Shown: positions 26,510 through 35,535, counted from the stretch's first letter. The stretch: 64,000 bases of DNA from Actinoallomurus purpureus (GCF_024055795.1 NZ_JAMXMY010000031.1:1-64000), one strand, 5' to 3'. Notes: generated by a model from the sequence alone, not told the origin. Translations and numbers: made by a program.

Positions 26510-27541
26510 ATGGGAAAGCCGGTGCGGCCCGTGACCATCAGCGATGTGGCCGCGCTGGCGGGCGTCTCGGTCGGCACCGCGTCCAAGGCGCTGAACGGGC
26601 GTGGCTCACTGCGGGAGGAGACCCGGCAGCGGGTCCGGGCGGCCGCCGAACAGCTCGGCTTCCAGGCCAACGCGGCGGCGCGCACGCTGGCCTCGGGCCG
26701 CACGTACACCGTCGGGATGATCACCACGGACACCATCGGCCGGTTCAGCATCCCGCTGATGATCGGGGTGGAGGACGCGCTCGGCGCCGGCCGGATGTCG
26801 GTGTTCCTGTGCGACGGACGCGACGATCCGATCCGTGAGCAGTACTACCTGCAGACCCTGCTCAGCCGCCGGGTCGACGGCATCATCGTGACCGGCCGCC
26901 GCGCGCGGTCGCGGCCACCGATCGGGTCCGGGGTACCGGTTCCGGTGGTCTACGCGTTCGTCAGCTCCACCGACCCCGAGGACTGCTCAGTGGTGGCCGA
27001 CGAGGCCGGCGGCGCCCGCAAGGCCATCGACCACCTACTCGCCGTGGGCCGCCGAAAGATCGCCCACGTCACCGGCCCGGAGCACCATCACTCCGCGACC
27101 GTACGAGCGTCCGCGACGGTCGAGCACCTGGCCGAGGCGGGGCTGCGGCCGGTGGTCCCGCCCTTGTTCGGCGAGTGGAGCGAGGCGTGGGGGCGGCAGG
27201 CCGTCGGCATGCTCCTCGCGACGGCCGGTGAGTTCGACGCCGTCTTCTGCGGCAGCGACCAGGTGGCGCGGGGCGTCACCGACGCGCTCCGAGCGGCGGG
27301 CCGGCGGGTCCCTGACGACGTCGCGGTGGTCGGGTTCGACAACTGGGACGTCATGGTGCTCGGCTCCCAGCCGCCGCTGACCAGCGTCGACCTGGGGCTC
27401 GAAGGGCTGGGGCGTACGGCCGCCGACCTCCTGCTCGCGGCCATCAACGGCGACCCCTCCCCCGGGCCGCACGTCACGCCCTGCCGCCTGGTCGTACGCG
27501 AGTCCACCGCGGTCCCCGTCGGCCCGCATCCGGCGAACTGA
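26510..27541 (+). CDS. LacI-family repressor of the sugar-uptake operon
   Basis: 343 residues, ATG 26510 with GGAGG 5 bases upstream. Helix-turn-helix: TISDVAALAGVSVGTASKALN (residues about 8-28, split by the hinge LGFQANAAARTLASG). The sugar-binding domain follows to the end. It is divergent from the ABC importer and almost certainly controls it; the GH127 and GH43 genes in the same direction as the importer would be co-regulated. The inducer is likely an arabino- or xylo-oligosaccharide. Confidence 0.9.
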   Translation: MGKPVRPVTISDVAALAGVSVGTASKALNGRGSLREETRQRVRAAAEQLGFQANAAARTLASGRTYTVGMITTDTIGRFSIPLMIGVEDALGAGRMSVFLCDGRDDPIREQYYLQTLLSRRVDGIIVTGRRARSRPPIGSGVPVPVVYAFVSSTDPEDCSVVADEAGGARKAIDHLLAVGRRKIAHVTGPEHHHSATVRASATVEHLAEAGLRPVVPPLFGEWSEAWGRQAVGMLLATAGEFDAVFCGSDQVARGVTDALRAAGRRVPDDVAVVGFDNWDVMVLGSQPPLTSVDLGLEGLGRTAADLLLAAINGDPSPGPHVTPCRLVVRESTAVPVGPHPAN

Positions 27542-27581
27542 CGGCCCCGGACCCGCCGCCGCTCACGCGTGTCGTGGTGGA

Positions 27582-27699
27582 CTCACTCCAGGCGGCAGTA
27601 CGCGAACCAGCGGACTGACGGCCGGGCCGGACCGGCGCCGCGCGGAACCGCCCGCACGCGTCGGCGCGGCCTCACTCCAGGCCGCGGTACTCGAACCAG
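27582..27699. repeat. Imperfect duplication of the 3' end of the GH43 gene
   Basis: CTCACTCCAG... at 27582-27610 resembles 27671-27699 at 26 of 29 positions. Each copy carries a minus-strand stop and the end of a GH43-like reading frame (WFAYCRLE in the outer copy, WFEYRGLE in the gene). The outer copy, 89 bases downstream of the true stop, looks like leftover 3'-end sequence. Confidence 0.6.
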
Positions 27700-29297
27700 T
27701 CGAAGTCGGCGACGTTGGTGCTGGGCCGCCCATCGCTGGTGGCGTACATGCCGAGGTGAGCGCCGACGAAGCCGCCGGCGACCTGGGTGCTCAGCACGCT
27801 GCCGTCGACCGGGGCGCCGATCGGCCGCCACGCCAAACCGGGGGTGGCGTACCGGAACTCGTAGGACTGGTCGTGGGCCTCGACCGCCAGCCGGACGCGC
27901 CCGTCGGGCAAGGGCTCCTCCGCCAGCCTCTCGTCGGCTCCGGCGGCCCTGCGGATCAACCGGAGCACGCGCCGTCCGTCGCGGAGGGTGACCACGCACC
28001 GGATCTGGAAGTCGTCGTTCTGCAGCAGGACCAGGCCGGCGCACTCGTTCGAGCCCCACGGGGCGAAGTCGAACGCGGTGTGGGCGACGAAGTGCGCGTC
28101 GCTCTGCCGGCGGGCGACCAGGCTCGGGCAGGCGCGCTCCGTCACGGTCGGCGGCCGCAGGCGCAGGCGCAGGTGGCCGGGCCGTTCGGTCAGGTTCCAG
28201 AACCGCTCGCGCGGCGTGCGCAGGAGGTTCCACCGCGGGCCGAGCTCGGCGTCCTCGAAGTGGTCGCAGGCGGCCTCGGCGGGCCAGCGGTGTTCGGGCA
28301 GGTCCGGGGGCGTACCGACGGGCTCGACCCGGCCGGCGCCGGGGGCGATGACCGGCCAGTCCTCCTCCCACACCACCTCGGCCAGGAAGGTCTCCCGGCC
28401 CAGATTGCCCAGGTAGCCCCCTGACGGGCGGACCCCGAGCAGCACCGCCCACCACTCCCCCGTGCCGGTCGCCACGAGGTCGGCGTGCCCGGTCGCGACG
28501 ATGGGGTGCCCGGCGCCGAGGTGGCGGTGGGTCAGCACCGGATTGCGGGGATTCCCCTCGTACGGGCCGGTGACCCGACGGGACCGCGCGACGGTGACGG
28601 CGTGATCGAGCTCGGTGCCGCCTTCGGCCACCACGAGGTGGTAGAAGTCCCCGACCCGGTACAGGTGCGGCGCCTCCGCCCAGACCGCGTCGTTCAGGGC
28701 GCCGCGCCACAGCACGTGCTCCGGGCCGGTCAGGGTCAGCGTCACCGCGTCGAGCTCCCGCAGCCAGATCTCGGTGTGCCCGTCGGTGTCGACCGGCCGG
28801 GTCGCATGGAACCAGGCTCGCCCGCCGGAGTCGAACAGCAGGGACGGGTCGAAGCTGTCGGGTTCTCCCAGCCAGTACGGCTCGGACCACGGCCCGGCCG
28901 GGTCCGTGGCCGTCACCACGAAATTGCCGCTCGGCCCGGTGCCGTCGACCAGGGTGCACACGACGTAGAACGTCCCGTCGACGTGGCGGATGGTCGGCGC
29001 GTACAGGCCCCCCGACGGGCGGACGCCGTCGAGCGGCAGCTGCTCCGGCCGGTCCAGGACGTGGCCGAGCGGCCGCCAGTTCACCAGGTCCCGGCTGTGG
29101 TGGATCGGCAGCCCGGGAAACCACTCGAAGGAGGAGGTCACCAGGTAGTAGTCGGCTCCGACCCGGCAGATCGACGGGTCGGGGTGGAAGCCGGGCAGAA
29201 TCGGGTTGCGGAAGGTCCGCGCTCGCGCGGTGCGGGCACGGTTCCGGGACGGAACCGCAGGCTCGTCCGGCGCGAGATTCGGGGGTGCTTCGGCCAT
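27672..29297 (-). CDS. GH43 glycoside hydrolase (beta-xylosidase/arabinofuranosidase type), intracellular
   Basis: 541 residues from ATG 29297. Start of the catalytic domain RNPILPGFHPDPSICRVG with base D40, D150 in DSFDPSLLFD and general acid E208 in WAEAPHLYRVG: the three-residue GH43 active site. The C-terminal half (about 340-541) is a beta-sandwich typical of GH43 subfamily 11-like beta-xylosidases, ending VADFDWFEYRGLE. No signal peptide. The gene begins 12 bases after the stop of the second LacI gene, so the two are an operon. Confidence 0.92.
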   Translation of the reverse strand: MAEAPPNLAPDEPAVPSRNRARTARARTFRNPILPGFHPDPSICRVGADYYLVTSSFEWFPGLPIHHSRDLVNWRPLGHVLDRPEQLPLDGVRPSGGLYAPTIRHVDGTFYVVCTLVDGTGPSGNFVVTATDPAGPWSEPYWLGEPDSFDPSLLFDSGGRAWFHATRPVDTDGHTEIWLRELDAVTLTLTGPEHVLWRGALNDAVWAEAPHLYRVGDFYHLVVAEGGTELDHAVTVARSRRVTGPYEGNPRNPVLTHRHLGAGHPIVATGHADLVATGTGEWWAVLLGVRPSGGYLGNLGRETFLAEVVWEEDWPVIAPGAGRVEPVGTPPDLPEHRWPAEAACDHFEDAELGPRWNLLRTPRERFWNLTERPGHLRLRLRPPTVTERACPSLVARRQSDAHFVAHTAFDFAPWGSNECAGLVLLQNDDFQIRCVVTLRDGRRVLRLIRRAAGADERLAEEPLPDGRVRLAVEAHDQSYEFRYATPGLAWRPIGAPVDGSVLSTQVAGGFVGAHLGMYATSDGRPSTNVADFDWFEYRGLE

Positions 29298-29308
29298 GGC
29301 GACGGGCG

Positions 29309-30358
29309 TCAGTCGGACGGCGGGGCGGTGGACAGCCGGACGCGCAGCTCGGTGGCGAGCTCGACGCGCGGGCTCACCAGCACCTCGCCGTCGAGCAGTT
29401 GGAACAGCGTCCGGGCGGCGATCCGGCCCATCTCCTCCAGCGGCTGGCGCACGGTGGTCAGGGGCGGCGACAACCACTGGCACAGCGGCAGGTCGTCGAA
29501 CCCGACGACGCTGAGGTCGGCCGGGACCCTGAGACCCGCCTGGCGGGCCGCCTCGTAGACGCCCATGGCCTGCTGGTCGCTGCCCGCGAAGATCGCCGTC
29601 GGGCGGTCCGGCGACTTGAGGAGGTCGCGGGCCGCCTGGAACCCTCCCTCGTACCGGAAGTCGCCGTACCGGATCAGGCCACGGTCCAGCTCCATGCCCG
29701 CGCGTTCGAGGGCGGCCCGATATCCGTCGACCCGGGCCTGGGTGCAGAGCATCTCCTGCGGACCGCCGATCGCGGCGATCCTCCGATGGCCGAGGGAGAT
29801 CAGATGCTCGGTCGCCGACAGGCCGCCCGACCAGTTGGTCGCCCCCACGCTCACCAGGTCGGTGTCGGGCAGGTCGACCGGGTCGATGACCACCAGCCGG
29901 ACCCCCGCCCGCTCGATCTGCGTGCGCTGCTGCGAGGTGATCCGGGACGTCACGAGGATCACCCCGTCACTGTGGTGCTGCACGCTGAGCGACGCCCAGC
30001 TCGGCGGCCGGGCGTCCTCCCCGCGCACGAGCGACACGACGGTGCCGGTGCCGCGTTCGGCGCACTCGGCCTCCACGCCGCGCAGGATCTCCACCGCCCA
30101 GGGGCTGTCGAGACCGCCGATGACGACGTCGACCAGCCCCGACCGGCGCGCCCGCCGTACGCCGGGCGGAAGGTAGCTGTGGGCCTTCAGCAGCCGGGTG
30201 ACCCGCTCCCTGGTGGCCGCGGCGACGTCGGTCCGGCCGTTGAGCACCTTGGACACCGTGGCCGTGGAGACGCCGGCCTCCACGGCGATGTCGGCCAAGG
30301 TGGGCCGGGACCGCCGACCGGGCGTCGGCCCCGCTCCCGTTCCGGCTTGACGTCCCAC
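29309..30358 (-). CDS. LacI-family regulator, second of the hemicellulose locus
   Basis: 349 residues. GTG 30358 is preferred because GGAGGA lies about 5 bases upstream; an ATG at 30373 would overlap that site. HTH: TLADIAVEAGVSTATVSKVLNGRTDV; then a periplasmic-binding-like sensor domain with VVGFDDLP. It is co-transcribed with the GH43 gene downstream and preceded by an inverted repeat, suggesting autoregulation. It probably responds to a xylo-oligosaccharide. Confidence 0.9.
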   Translation of the reverse strand: MGRQAGTGAGPTPGRRSRPTLADIAVEAGVSTATVSKVLNGRTDVAAATRERVTRLLKAHSYLPPGVRRARRSGLVDVVIGGLDSPWAVEILRGVEAECAERGTGTVVSLVRGEDARPPSWASLSVQHHSDGVILVTSRITSQQRTQIERAGVRLVVIDPVDLPDTDLVSVGATNWSGGLSATEHLISLGHRRIAAIGGPQEMLCTQARVDGYRAALERAGMELDRGLIRYGDFRYEGGFQAARDLLKSPDRPTAIFAGSDQQAMGVYEAARQAGLRVPADLSVVGFDDLPLCQWLSPPLTTVRQPLEEMGRIAARTLFQLLDGEVLVSPRVELATELRVRLSTAPPSD

Positions 30359-30391
30359 CGCGCTCCTCCACATCGTCGATCGTGCGTTTCG

Positions 30392-30408
30392 AAGATTAGC
30401 GCAATCTT
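30392..30408. promoter_or_regulatory. Inverted repeat upstream of the second LacI gene
   Basis: AAGATT (30392-30397), spacer AGCGC, AATCTT (30403-30408), 34 bases before GTG 30358. A perfect repeat with GCGC-type centre is compatible with a LacI-family operator. Confidence 0.5.
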
Positions 30409-30587
30409 TCGACATCGTCCTAGCGCCAGGTCCCCTGCTCGACGCAGCGCCGCACCGCCAGAGCCCCCTGTGGACCTCTCGATGGCGCTACGGGACGAGC
30501 CACTCGACGACCTTCGAAAAGTATCGACCAGCCGCGGGACGCACCCCGGACGCATTCGACCGGCGGGCCGCCCGGTTCTCTGGGACG

Positions 30588-31370
30588 ATGGCAGACGTGA
30601 GCCCCGACGAGCCGGTTCCGGCCTCCCCACCGGTGTTCGACGCGCACTTGCACATCATCGACCCGCGGTTCCCGCTCATCGAGAACGACGGTTACCTGCC
30701 CCCCGTCTTCACCGTCGAGGACTACCGTTCGCGCACGGCCTCCTTGGGCGTCGTGGGCGGCGCGGTGGTCTCCGGCTCCTTCCAGGGGTTCGACCAGACG
30801 TATCTCGTGGACGCGCTCCGGCGGCTGGGCCCCGGATTCGTGGGAGTGACGCAGCTGCCCGCCTCGGTGAAGGACGACGAGATCGCGCGGCTGGACTCAT
30901 CCGGCGTCAGGGCCGTGCGGTTCAACGTACGCCGTGGCGGCTCGGAGACGCTCGACCGCCTCGAGACGCTGGCCCGCCGCGTGCACGAGGTCGCCGGCTG
31001 GCACGTGGAGCTGTACATCGACGCACGTGACCTGCCGGAGCTGACGCCCGTGCTGGGGACCCTCCCGGCGGTGAGCGTCGACCACCTCGGCCTGTCCGAG
31101 GAGGGGCTGCCGTTCCTGCTGTCCCTGGTCGAACGCGGCGTCCGCGTGAAGGCCACCGGCTTCGGGCGCGTCGACCTCGACGTCGCCCGGGCGATTCGCA
31201 CGGTGCTCGACGCCGATCCGCGCGCCCTCCTGTTCGGCACCGACCTGCCGTCCACGCGCGCCCGCCGCCCCTTCCGGGACGACGATCTCCGCCTGCTCAC
31301 CGACGTCGCCGGACCGGAACACCTCCGCGCGGTGCTCCACGACAACGCGGCCGCCTTCTACCGGACCTGA
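30588..31370 (+). CDS. Amidohydrolase family 2 protein (lactonase/decarboxylase-like)
   Basis: 260 residues, TIM-barrel amidohydrolase. Metal motif DAHLHIID (H-x-H, about 19-26) and conserved Asp in FGTDLPSTRA (about 222-231), with histidines in VDHLGL. It resembles 2-pyrone-4,6-dicarboxylate lactonase-type enzymes and sugar-acid lactonases. It stands alone next to the sugar locus, divergent from the LacI gene; a lactonase acting on aldonolactones from that locus is possible but unproven. Start ATG 30588 (a GTG at 30597 is an alternative). Confidence 0.78.
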   Translation: MADVSPDEPVPASPPVFDAHLHIIDPRFPLIENDGYLPPVFTVEDYRSRTASLGVVGGAVVSGSFQGFDQTYLVDALRRLGPGFVGVTQLPASVKDDEIARLDSSGVRAVRFNVRRGGSETLDRLETLARRVHEVAGWHVELYIDARDLPELTPVLGTLPAVSVDHLGLSEEGLPFLLSLVERGVRVKATGFGRVDLDVARAIRTVLDADPRALLFGTDLPSTRARRPFRDDDLRLLTDVAGPEHLRAVLHDNAAAFYRT

Positions 31371-31504
31371 CGTCCCCCGGCGTGGCGTTCAACGCCCTTC
31401 GCCCGGGATCGGTCCGTCGGGGTGTCGGCCCGGCGGTTGCGGGTAGCCGACCGGTCAGCGGCGGCGGACGCACCACCGCCACCCTGACGGGAAGGAGTAC
31501 GACC

Positions 31505-31918
31505 ATGAGCGAGTACGAGGCGTCCCGGGCCTTCGCCGCACCGGCGGAGCTGGTGTTCGACGAGGCGGCCGACCCGAGTTCGATGGACGAGTGGTTGCCC
31601 CACGACGTGCACCTGGAGTCGGCCGACCCACCGGACGTCACCGTGACCCACGGTGCGGGCGCCGAGCGCGAGCGCGCCCTGATGCGAGCGGAACGCGATC
31701 AGCTGAGGGTCGAGTGGGGCACCCGCGACACGGACGAGTACGCCGGCTGGCTCCAGGTCACCGGCATCGAACCGGACCACAGCGAGGTGATCGTCCACCT
31801 GTCGTTCTTCGACCCCGCCCACGCGCCGCCCGGCCCGAAGATCGAGGAGGCTCTCGACCAGAGCCTGGACCGCCTGGCCGAGAAGGTGCGGCATCGGAGC
31901 GAGTCGGCCGGCGGATAG
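31505..31918 (+). CDS. SRPBCC-fold (START-like) protein
   Basis: 137 residues, ATG 31505 with AAGGAG 8 bases upstream. Opens MSEYEASRAFAAPAELVFDEAADPSSMDEWLP and has the helix-grip pattern with WLQVTGIEPDHSEVIVHLSF, typical of the polyketide-cyclase/AHSA1-like SRPBCC superfamily. Such proteins bind small hydrophobic ligands. No catalytic residues assigned. Followed by a strong hairpin at 32024. Confidence 0.75.
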   Translation: MSEYEASRAFAAPAELVFDEAADPSSMDEWLPHDVHLESADPPDVTVTHGAGAERERALMRAERDQLRVEWGTRDTDEYAGWLQVTGIEPDHSEVIVHLSFFDPAHAPPGPKIEEALDQSLDRLAEKVRHRSESAGG

Positions 31919-32023
31919 CCACCGGGCCGGCGCCCCGTGACCGGTCCTCCGCCGCTCACCGGCGGACGTCCGCCGGCACTTCTACCCGTGCCGGACATTC
32001 ACTGACGTGCGACAAGGAACTGA

Positions 32024-32059
32024 TTCGGCCCCGGCACCGCGTACGGTGCCGGGGCCGAA
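32024..32059. terminator. Perfect 16-bp stem hairpin, probable terminator
   Basis: TTCGGCCCCGGCACCG (32024-32039) and its exact complement (32044-32059) with a 4-base loop CGTA, between the SRPBCC gene and the Lrp-type gene. The rest of 31919-32238 shows no gene I can support; AT-rich codon usage just before 32239 suggests promoter rather than coding DNA. Confidence 0.75.
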
Positions 32060-32238
32060 CGTCGTAGCGGGCCTCGCCCGCGGAAAACGGTTGGTGCCCA
32101 GGAGTTCCGGGCGCTCCACGCAGCCGGCGACAGCCCCGCCCTCCTTGTTCGGCCAGTGGCCGGGATATGGTTCGAAACAGACCAAAAGAACGGTGGCTGG
32201 TCGAAAACGCGGACACGTTGCTCATCTGGGGATGGCTG

Positions 32239-32742
32239 GTGGATCATCTGTCGTTCGACGCTGCGGCGGCCCCCGGTCCCGCCGGACAGTCGGCGGCACC
32301 GCTCGACGACGTCGATCGCGCCATCCTGCGAGAGCTCGAGGCCGACGGCCGCCTGTCCATGCGCGCCCTGGCCGAGCGGGTGAGCGTCTCCCGCTCCAAC
32401 GTCTACACGCGCGTGGAACGGATGATCGCCGAGGGCGTCATCACCGGGTTCACCGCCCGGATCGACCCGGTCCGTGCCGGGCTCGGCACCTCGGCCTACG
32501 TACTCGTCGCCATCGAACAGCACTCGTGGCGGGAGGTGGCCGCGCGCCTGCGCGAGGTGCCGTACATCGAGCACCTGGCGTTCGTCGGCGGCGACGTCGA
32601 CCTCGTGATGCTGGTGCGCACGCCCGACAACGTCACACTGCGCGACGTCGTGCTCGCCCGCATCCACGCGGTGCAGGGAGTGCGGTCAACGCGCACCTGG
32701 CTCATCTTCGAGGAGGCGACCGGCGGCCACCGCCTGCAGTGA
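32239..32742 (+). CDS. Lrp/AsnC-family transcriptional regulator
   Basis: 167 residues from GTG 32239. The frame extends to an ATG at 32167, but those codons are AT-biased unlike the rest, so the later start is preferred. N-terminal winged helix: LDDVDRAILRELEADGRLSMRALAERVSVSRSNVYTRVERM; C-terminal RAM-like domain with AYVLVAIEQ and VGGDVDLVMLV. Controls amino-acid metabolism in most cases; the effector and targets are not evident here. Its last codons (GGHRLQ) lie in the duplicated 40-mer described next. Confidence 0.88.
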   Translation: MDHLSFDAAAAPGPAGQSAAPLDDVDRAILRELEADGRLSMRALAERVSVSRSNVYTRVERMIAEGVITGFTARIDPVRAGLGTSAYVLVAIEQHSWREVAARLREVPYIEHLAFVGGDVDLVMLVRTPDNVTLRDVVLARIHAVQGVRSTRTWLIFEEATGGHRLQ

Positions 32743-32822
32743 CACGGCACCGTCGCCACCCCGTGGATCGGCCGTTCACGCCCCACCGCCTGCAGTGACA
32801 CGACGCCGTCGCCACCCCGTGG
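32727..32822. repeat. Tandem 40-bp direct repeat at the 3' end of the Lrp-type gene
   Basis: CCACCGCCTGCAGTGACACG... occurs at 32727-32766 and 32783-32822 with 38 of 40 positions identical (period 56). The first copy holds the last codons and stop of the Lrp gene, so the second is a duplicated gene end. Two copies only, hence not a CRISPR array. Confidence 0.75.
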
Positions 32823-32881
32823 TTCAGCCGCGCCGCTTGCCCGCCACCGCCGGCGGCGGCGGGACGAGCGACATGAGGTCC

Positions 32882-33304
32882 TCAGCCGCGATCCAGCACG
32901 CCGTCGACGACGAATCCGAGGCCGATGCCGAGCAGCCAGGCGTCCTTGGCCTGAGGAATCCCCTGCTGGGACGGGAGGACGCTGCCCTCCCGGCGCATCC
33001 CGGGCGTCCTGGCGTACAGGCCGACGAGGCCGGCGGAGAAGGCGGTCAGGGCCGCACCGGCCACGGCCGTCGGCACGACCGGGAGCAACAACGCGGTACC
33101 CAGCGCCATCTCGCTCGCCGACAGCAGCCGGACGAAGGTCTTGGGATCGACGACGCGCAGGAACGGATAGGCGTTCGCGGCCATGCCGTGGAGGGCCTCG
33201 GCCGTCGGCTGATCCGCTCCCCGCTTGTTCAGGCCGGAATCGAGGATGAAGATCCCCGTGGCAAGGCGACCCGGCACGTGCCGCAGCCGTATGGAAAATC
33301 GCAT
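32882..33304 (-). CDS. DoxX-like integral membrane protein
   Basis: 140 residues, about four hydrophobic segments (ATGIFILDSGLN, LLSASEMALGTALLLPVVP, ALTAFSAGLVGLYA, LLGIGLGFVVDGVL). ATG 33304 has GGGAGGG a few bases upstream. DoxX-family proteins are small quinone-interacting or redox-associated membrane proteins; the specific role is unknown. It converges on the Lrp gene, across the short repeat. Confidence 0.75.
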   Translation of the reverse strand: MRFSIRLRHVPGRLATGIFILDSGLNKRGADQPTAEALHGMAANAYPFLRVVDPKTFVRLLSASEMALGTALLLPVVPTAVAGAALTAFSAGLVGLYARTPGMRREGSVLPSQQGIPQAKDAWLLGIGLGFVVDGVLDRG

Positions 33305-33576
33305 GGGCCCTCCCCCGTGAGCAGGTCGCTTCGTACGTACCCCGAATCGGACGGGAACCTGTCGAGCGGAGGTTCAGGGGCCCTCGACTACTCCGCCCGG
33401 GCCGATCTGGCCGTCACCGACCTGCCCGAACAGGCACTGCGCTCGACCGGCCCCGCACTGAAGGCCGTACGGGCGGGCGTGCTGGAGAAGAAGGCGGTCC
33501 GGCCAGGCTCCGACCTGCGGCGTCTCGGTCGTGTCGCTCGACCGGCAGCTCAGCGACAGCGTCGCTCCGGACAACG

Positions 33577-33774
33577 TCACTTGCTGGGCTGGGGAACCTT
33601 GCAGTAGGCGCTCGGGTTGAGGCCGATGTAGTTGAGTGGACCGGCGATCATCGTGATGCCGATCGTGGCGAATCTTGCGCAGCTCCCGTCGAACTGGGAG
33701 TAGTAATGGCGCTGCCCTGCGGCGAGCCCTCCGATGACCAGCCAGACGACGACCATCCACCGTCCGGTCCGCAT
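33577..33774 (-). CDS. Small membrane protein of unknown function
   Basis: 65 residues from ATG 33774, chosen because GGAGG precedes it by 5 bases. Two hydrophobic segments (about 6-22 and 36-50), two Cys and the tail VPQPSK. Similar short membrane proteins occur in actinomycetes without known function. The gap 33305-33576 before it has only a codon-biased fragment on the plus strand (LPEQALRSTGPALKAVRAGV) with no convincing start. Confidence 0.6.
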   Translation of the reverse strand: MRTGRWMVVVWLVIGGLAAGQRHYYSQFDGSCARFATIGITMIAGPLNYIGLNPSAYCKVPQPSK

Positions 33775-34567
33775 CGTCACCTCCGATGATCTCCCCGCCG
33801 ACTCTGGAGGTACGACGATAACGACAAGATCGCCCAATAGTTGAGCAAGTCGGCTGGACAGCGCCACCTTATCGGCACCTGGACACGGGCCGCTTCGCAT
33901 CGGGCGTCGTAGCGAGGCCCTCGTTGGCCTCGACGCACGAACCGCTGCAGGCCCACTTTTTCTTAGTCACTCTTGGTGATCCGGTCGTATCGTTCTGGCG
34001 TCAGCATGCCCCGTGCCCAGGCGACGCGGGGCACCCTCCTCGGTCCGCTAGCTGCGCAGGCTGGACCGATAGCGTCCAGAGGGACGTGCCACGCGGGTCG
34101 GCGGCTCTGTCTGCCGACACCAGGGCACGAAGACGATTGACACATACCCGGCATCCAGCCGGGACGATTCGTGAGGTTCTAACGTACGGCTGGCCTGGGC
34201 ATTCCTGGCCGTTCCGGAGCAATCCGGTGCGGTGGTGTCTGTCCAGGTCAGTTGGCGTTTTGGGGGTCCTGGCGTGCGTGTCGGTTCGGGTCTGCTGGGG
34301 GGCGTTCCGGCCCGTTCGGTTGACGTCCGAGTGTGCGCCCCCGTAGGAGGCTCGCCGCAAGCCGCGCCAGTGGACGCTTTGGGCCACCCGGCGGGGCGTC
34401 TGTTGAGACTGCATGAATCAGGCGGGGAGTGCAGTAGATCGACAATGGCCACACCGGCATGGGTCTTGGTGATCGACACATCAGGTTACGCATGGTAGAT
34501 GATCTAGTACACAGAGTAGGCGACGGGCGTCCGTCTGGCTCGTCGCAGGGCAGATAGGGAGATCTCC
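33775..34567. other. Gene-free stretch (793 bp)
   Basis: Several short frames exist on both strands, but none has actinomycete codon bias, a ribosome site or a recognisable product. A 7-bp inverted repeat CGAGGCC-ctcgtt-GGCCTCG is at 33913-33932. The last 100 bases presumably hold the promoter of the secreted-protein gene at 34568. Confidence 0.5.
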
Positions 34568-35164
34568 ATGCGAGCAGCAACCACACGAACCGCCTCTCAA
34601 TCCAGACGGTCGATCGCCGTCCACGCGGCCGTCGGCAGCGCCCTGGTGACGGCCCTCATGGCCGCACCGGCCTACGCCAGCGGAACGCCGAACGTCTACG
34701 GCAAAGCCCGCGCATCCACGGCCACCGTGCCATCCCAGTCGGGAGGCTCGACCTGGGTCCAGACCGACCCGCTCACCTTCAACCACGCCCTCACCGGTGC
34801 CGACCGCGCCGACGAGCACATCTCCGAGGTCCCGGCACTCAAGATCCCCTTTCCCGGCGTGTGGGAGGTCTCCTATCACGCCCGCCCGATCATTCAACCC
34901 ACGACGAACGCGCCACTGTACGTCCGCACAGCGTTGTTCAAGAACGGCACGCGTATCCGCAGCAGTGAGGCAGTGACCGGCATCGCTGGCCCGAATCAGC
35001 TACTCCAGGCCAGCGCCGGGCAGACGTTCACGCACGCTTTCGCCGCCGGGGACGTCGTGACGCTCCACGCGTCCCGCATCGGGCAGGCTGGCCACGCCTC
35101 CGTCGCCAGCAACGACGACGGACGCACCGGAGTCATGGCTCACTGGATCAGCCCAGGGTTCTGA
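34568..35164 (+). CDS. Secreted protein with C1q/jelly-roll-like domain
   Basis: 198 residues. Signal peptide ends near residue 38 (MAAPAYASG). The mature part has short beta-strand segments (VWEVSYHARP, PLYVRTALFKNGTRIRSSEAV, AGDVVTLHASRIG) reminiscent of C1q/TNF-like beta-sandwiches, which form trimeric binding modules. No Cys. AGGGAG lies a few bases before the ATG. Function unknown; extracellular binding is the most that can be said. Confidence 0.7.
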   Translation: MRAATTRTASQSRRSIAVHAAVGSALVTALMAAPAYASGTPNVYGKARASTATVPSQSGGSTWVQTDPLTFNHALTGADRADEHISEVPALKIPFPGVWEVSYHARPIIQPTTNAPLYVRTALFKNGTRIRSSEAVTGIAGPNQLLQASAGQTFTHAFAAGDVVTLHASRIGQAGHASVASNDDGRTGVMAHWISPGF

Positions 35165-35467
35165 GCGCCCGTACGCGCGGGTGGGGCGGGCGGCCTGGCT
35201 CGGCTTGTCTGGGACGGAGGGCGGGGCGGCAGGCCGCCGGGACGGGCGAGGACGGCGCGTACCGCCGCCCGCAGCCCGGATTCCGGCGGGCCTGCCCTTC
35301 CCCGCCCGGCCGTTCCCTGGCTACGGGAGGTGAGGCCGGTTGATGGCCGTAGGCCATCCCGCAGGGGCGAAGCAAAGCGAAGTCTGCCGGCGTCGCCCTC
35401 CCCGCAGGCTGCGCGCCTTCGGCGCGCCTTGACCCTGTAGGGAAAATCCTCACAGAGGCGACTGACG

Positions 35468-35503
35468 CCCGGCAGAACTCTCAACGGCTATCGCTCTGCC
35501 GGG
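35468..35503. terminator. Hairpin between convergent genes
   Basis: CCCGGCAGA (35468-35476) and TCTGCCGGG (35495-35503), 18-base loop, in the 371-base gap between the secreted-protein gene and the DUF397 gene. The same gap has a second short hairpin GCGCGCC-TTC-GGCGCGC (35411-35427). No gene is seen in 35165-35535. Confidence 0.5.
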
Positions 35504-35535
35504 GGCGGGAGGCCCGGACTCTTGGTTTGAATCAA

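Noticed and set aside
32167-32238. Longer N-terminus for the Lrp-type regulator
   Set aside because: These codons are AT-biased unlike the rest of the gene and precede the conserved domain; they look like promoter DNA.
32727-32822. Possible CRISPR-like array because of repeated 40-mer
   Set aside because: Only two copies, overlapping a gene end, no cas genes nearby.
34001-34414. 137-codon minus-strand frame in the gene-free stretch
   Set aside because: No codon bias, no ribosome site, no recognisable family.
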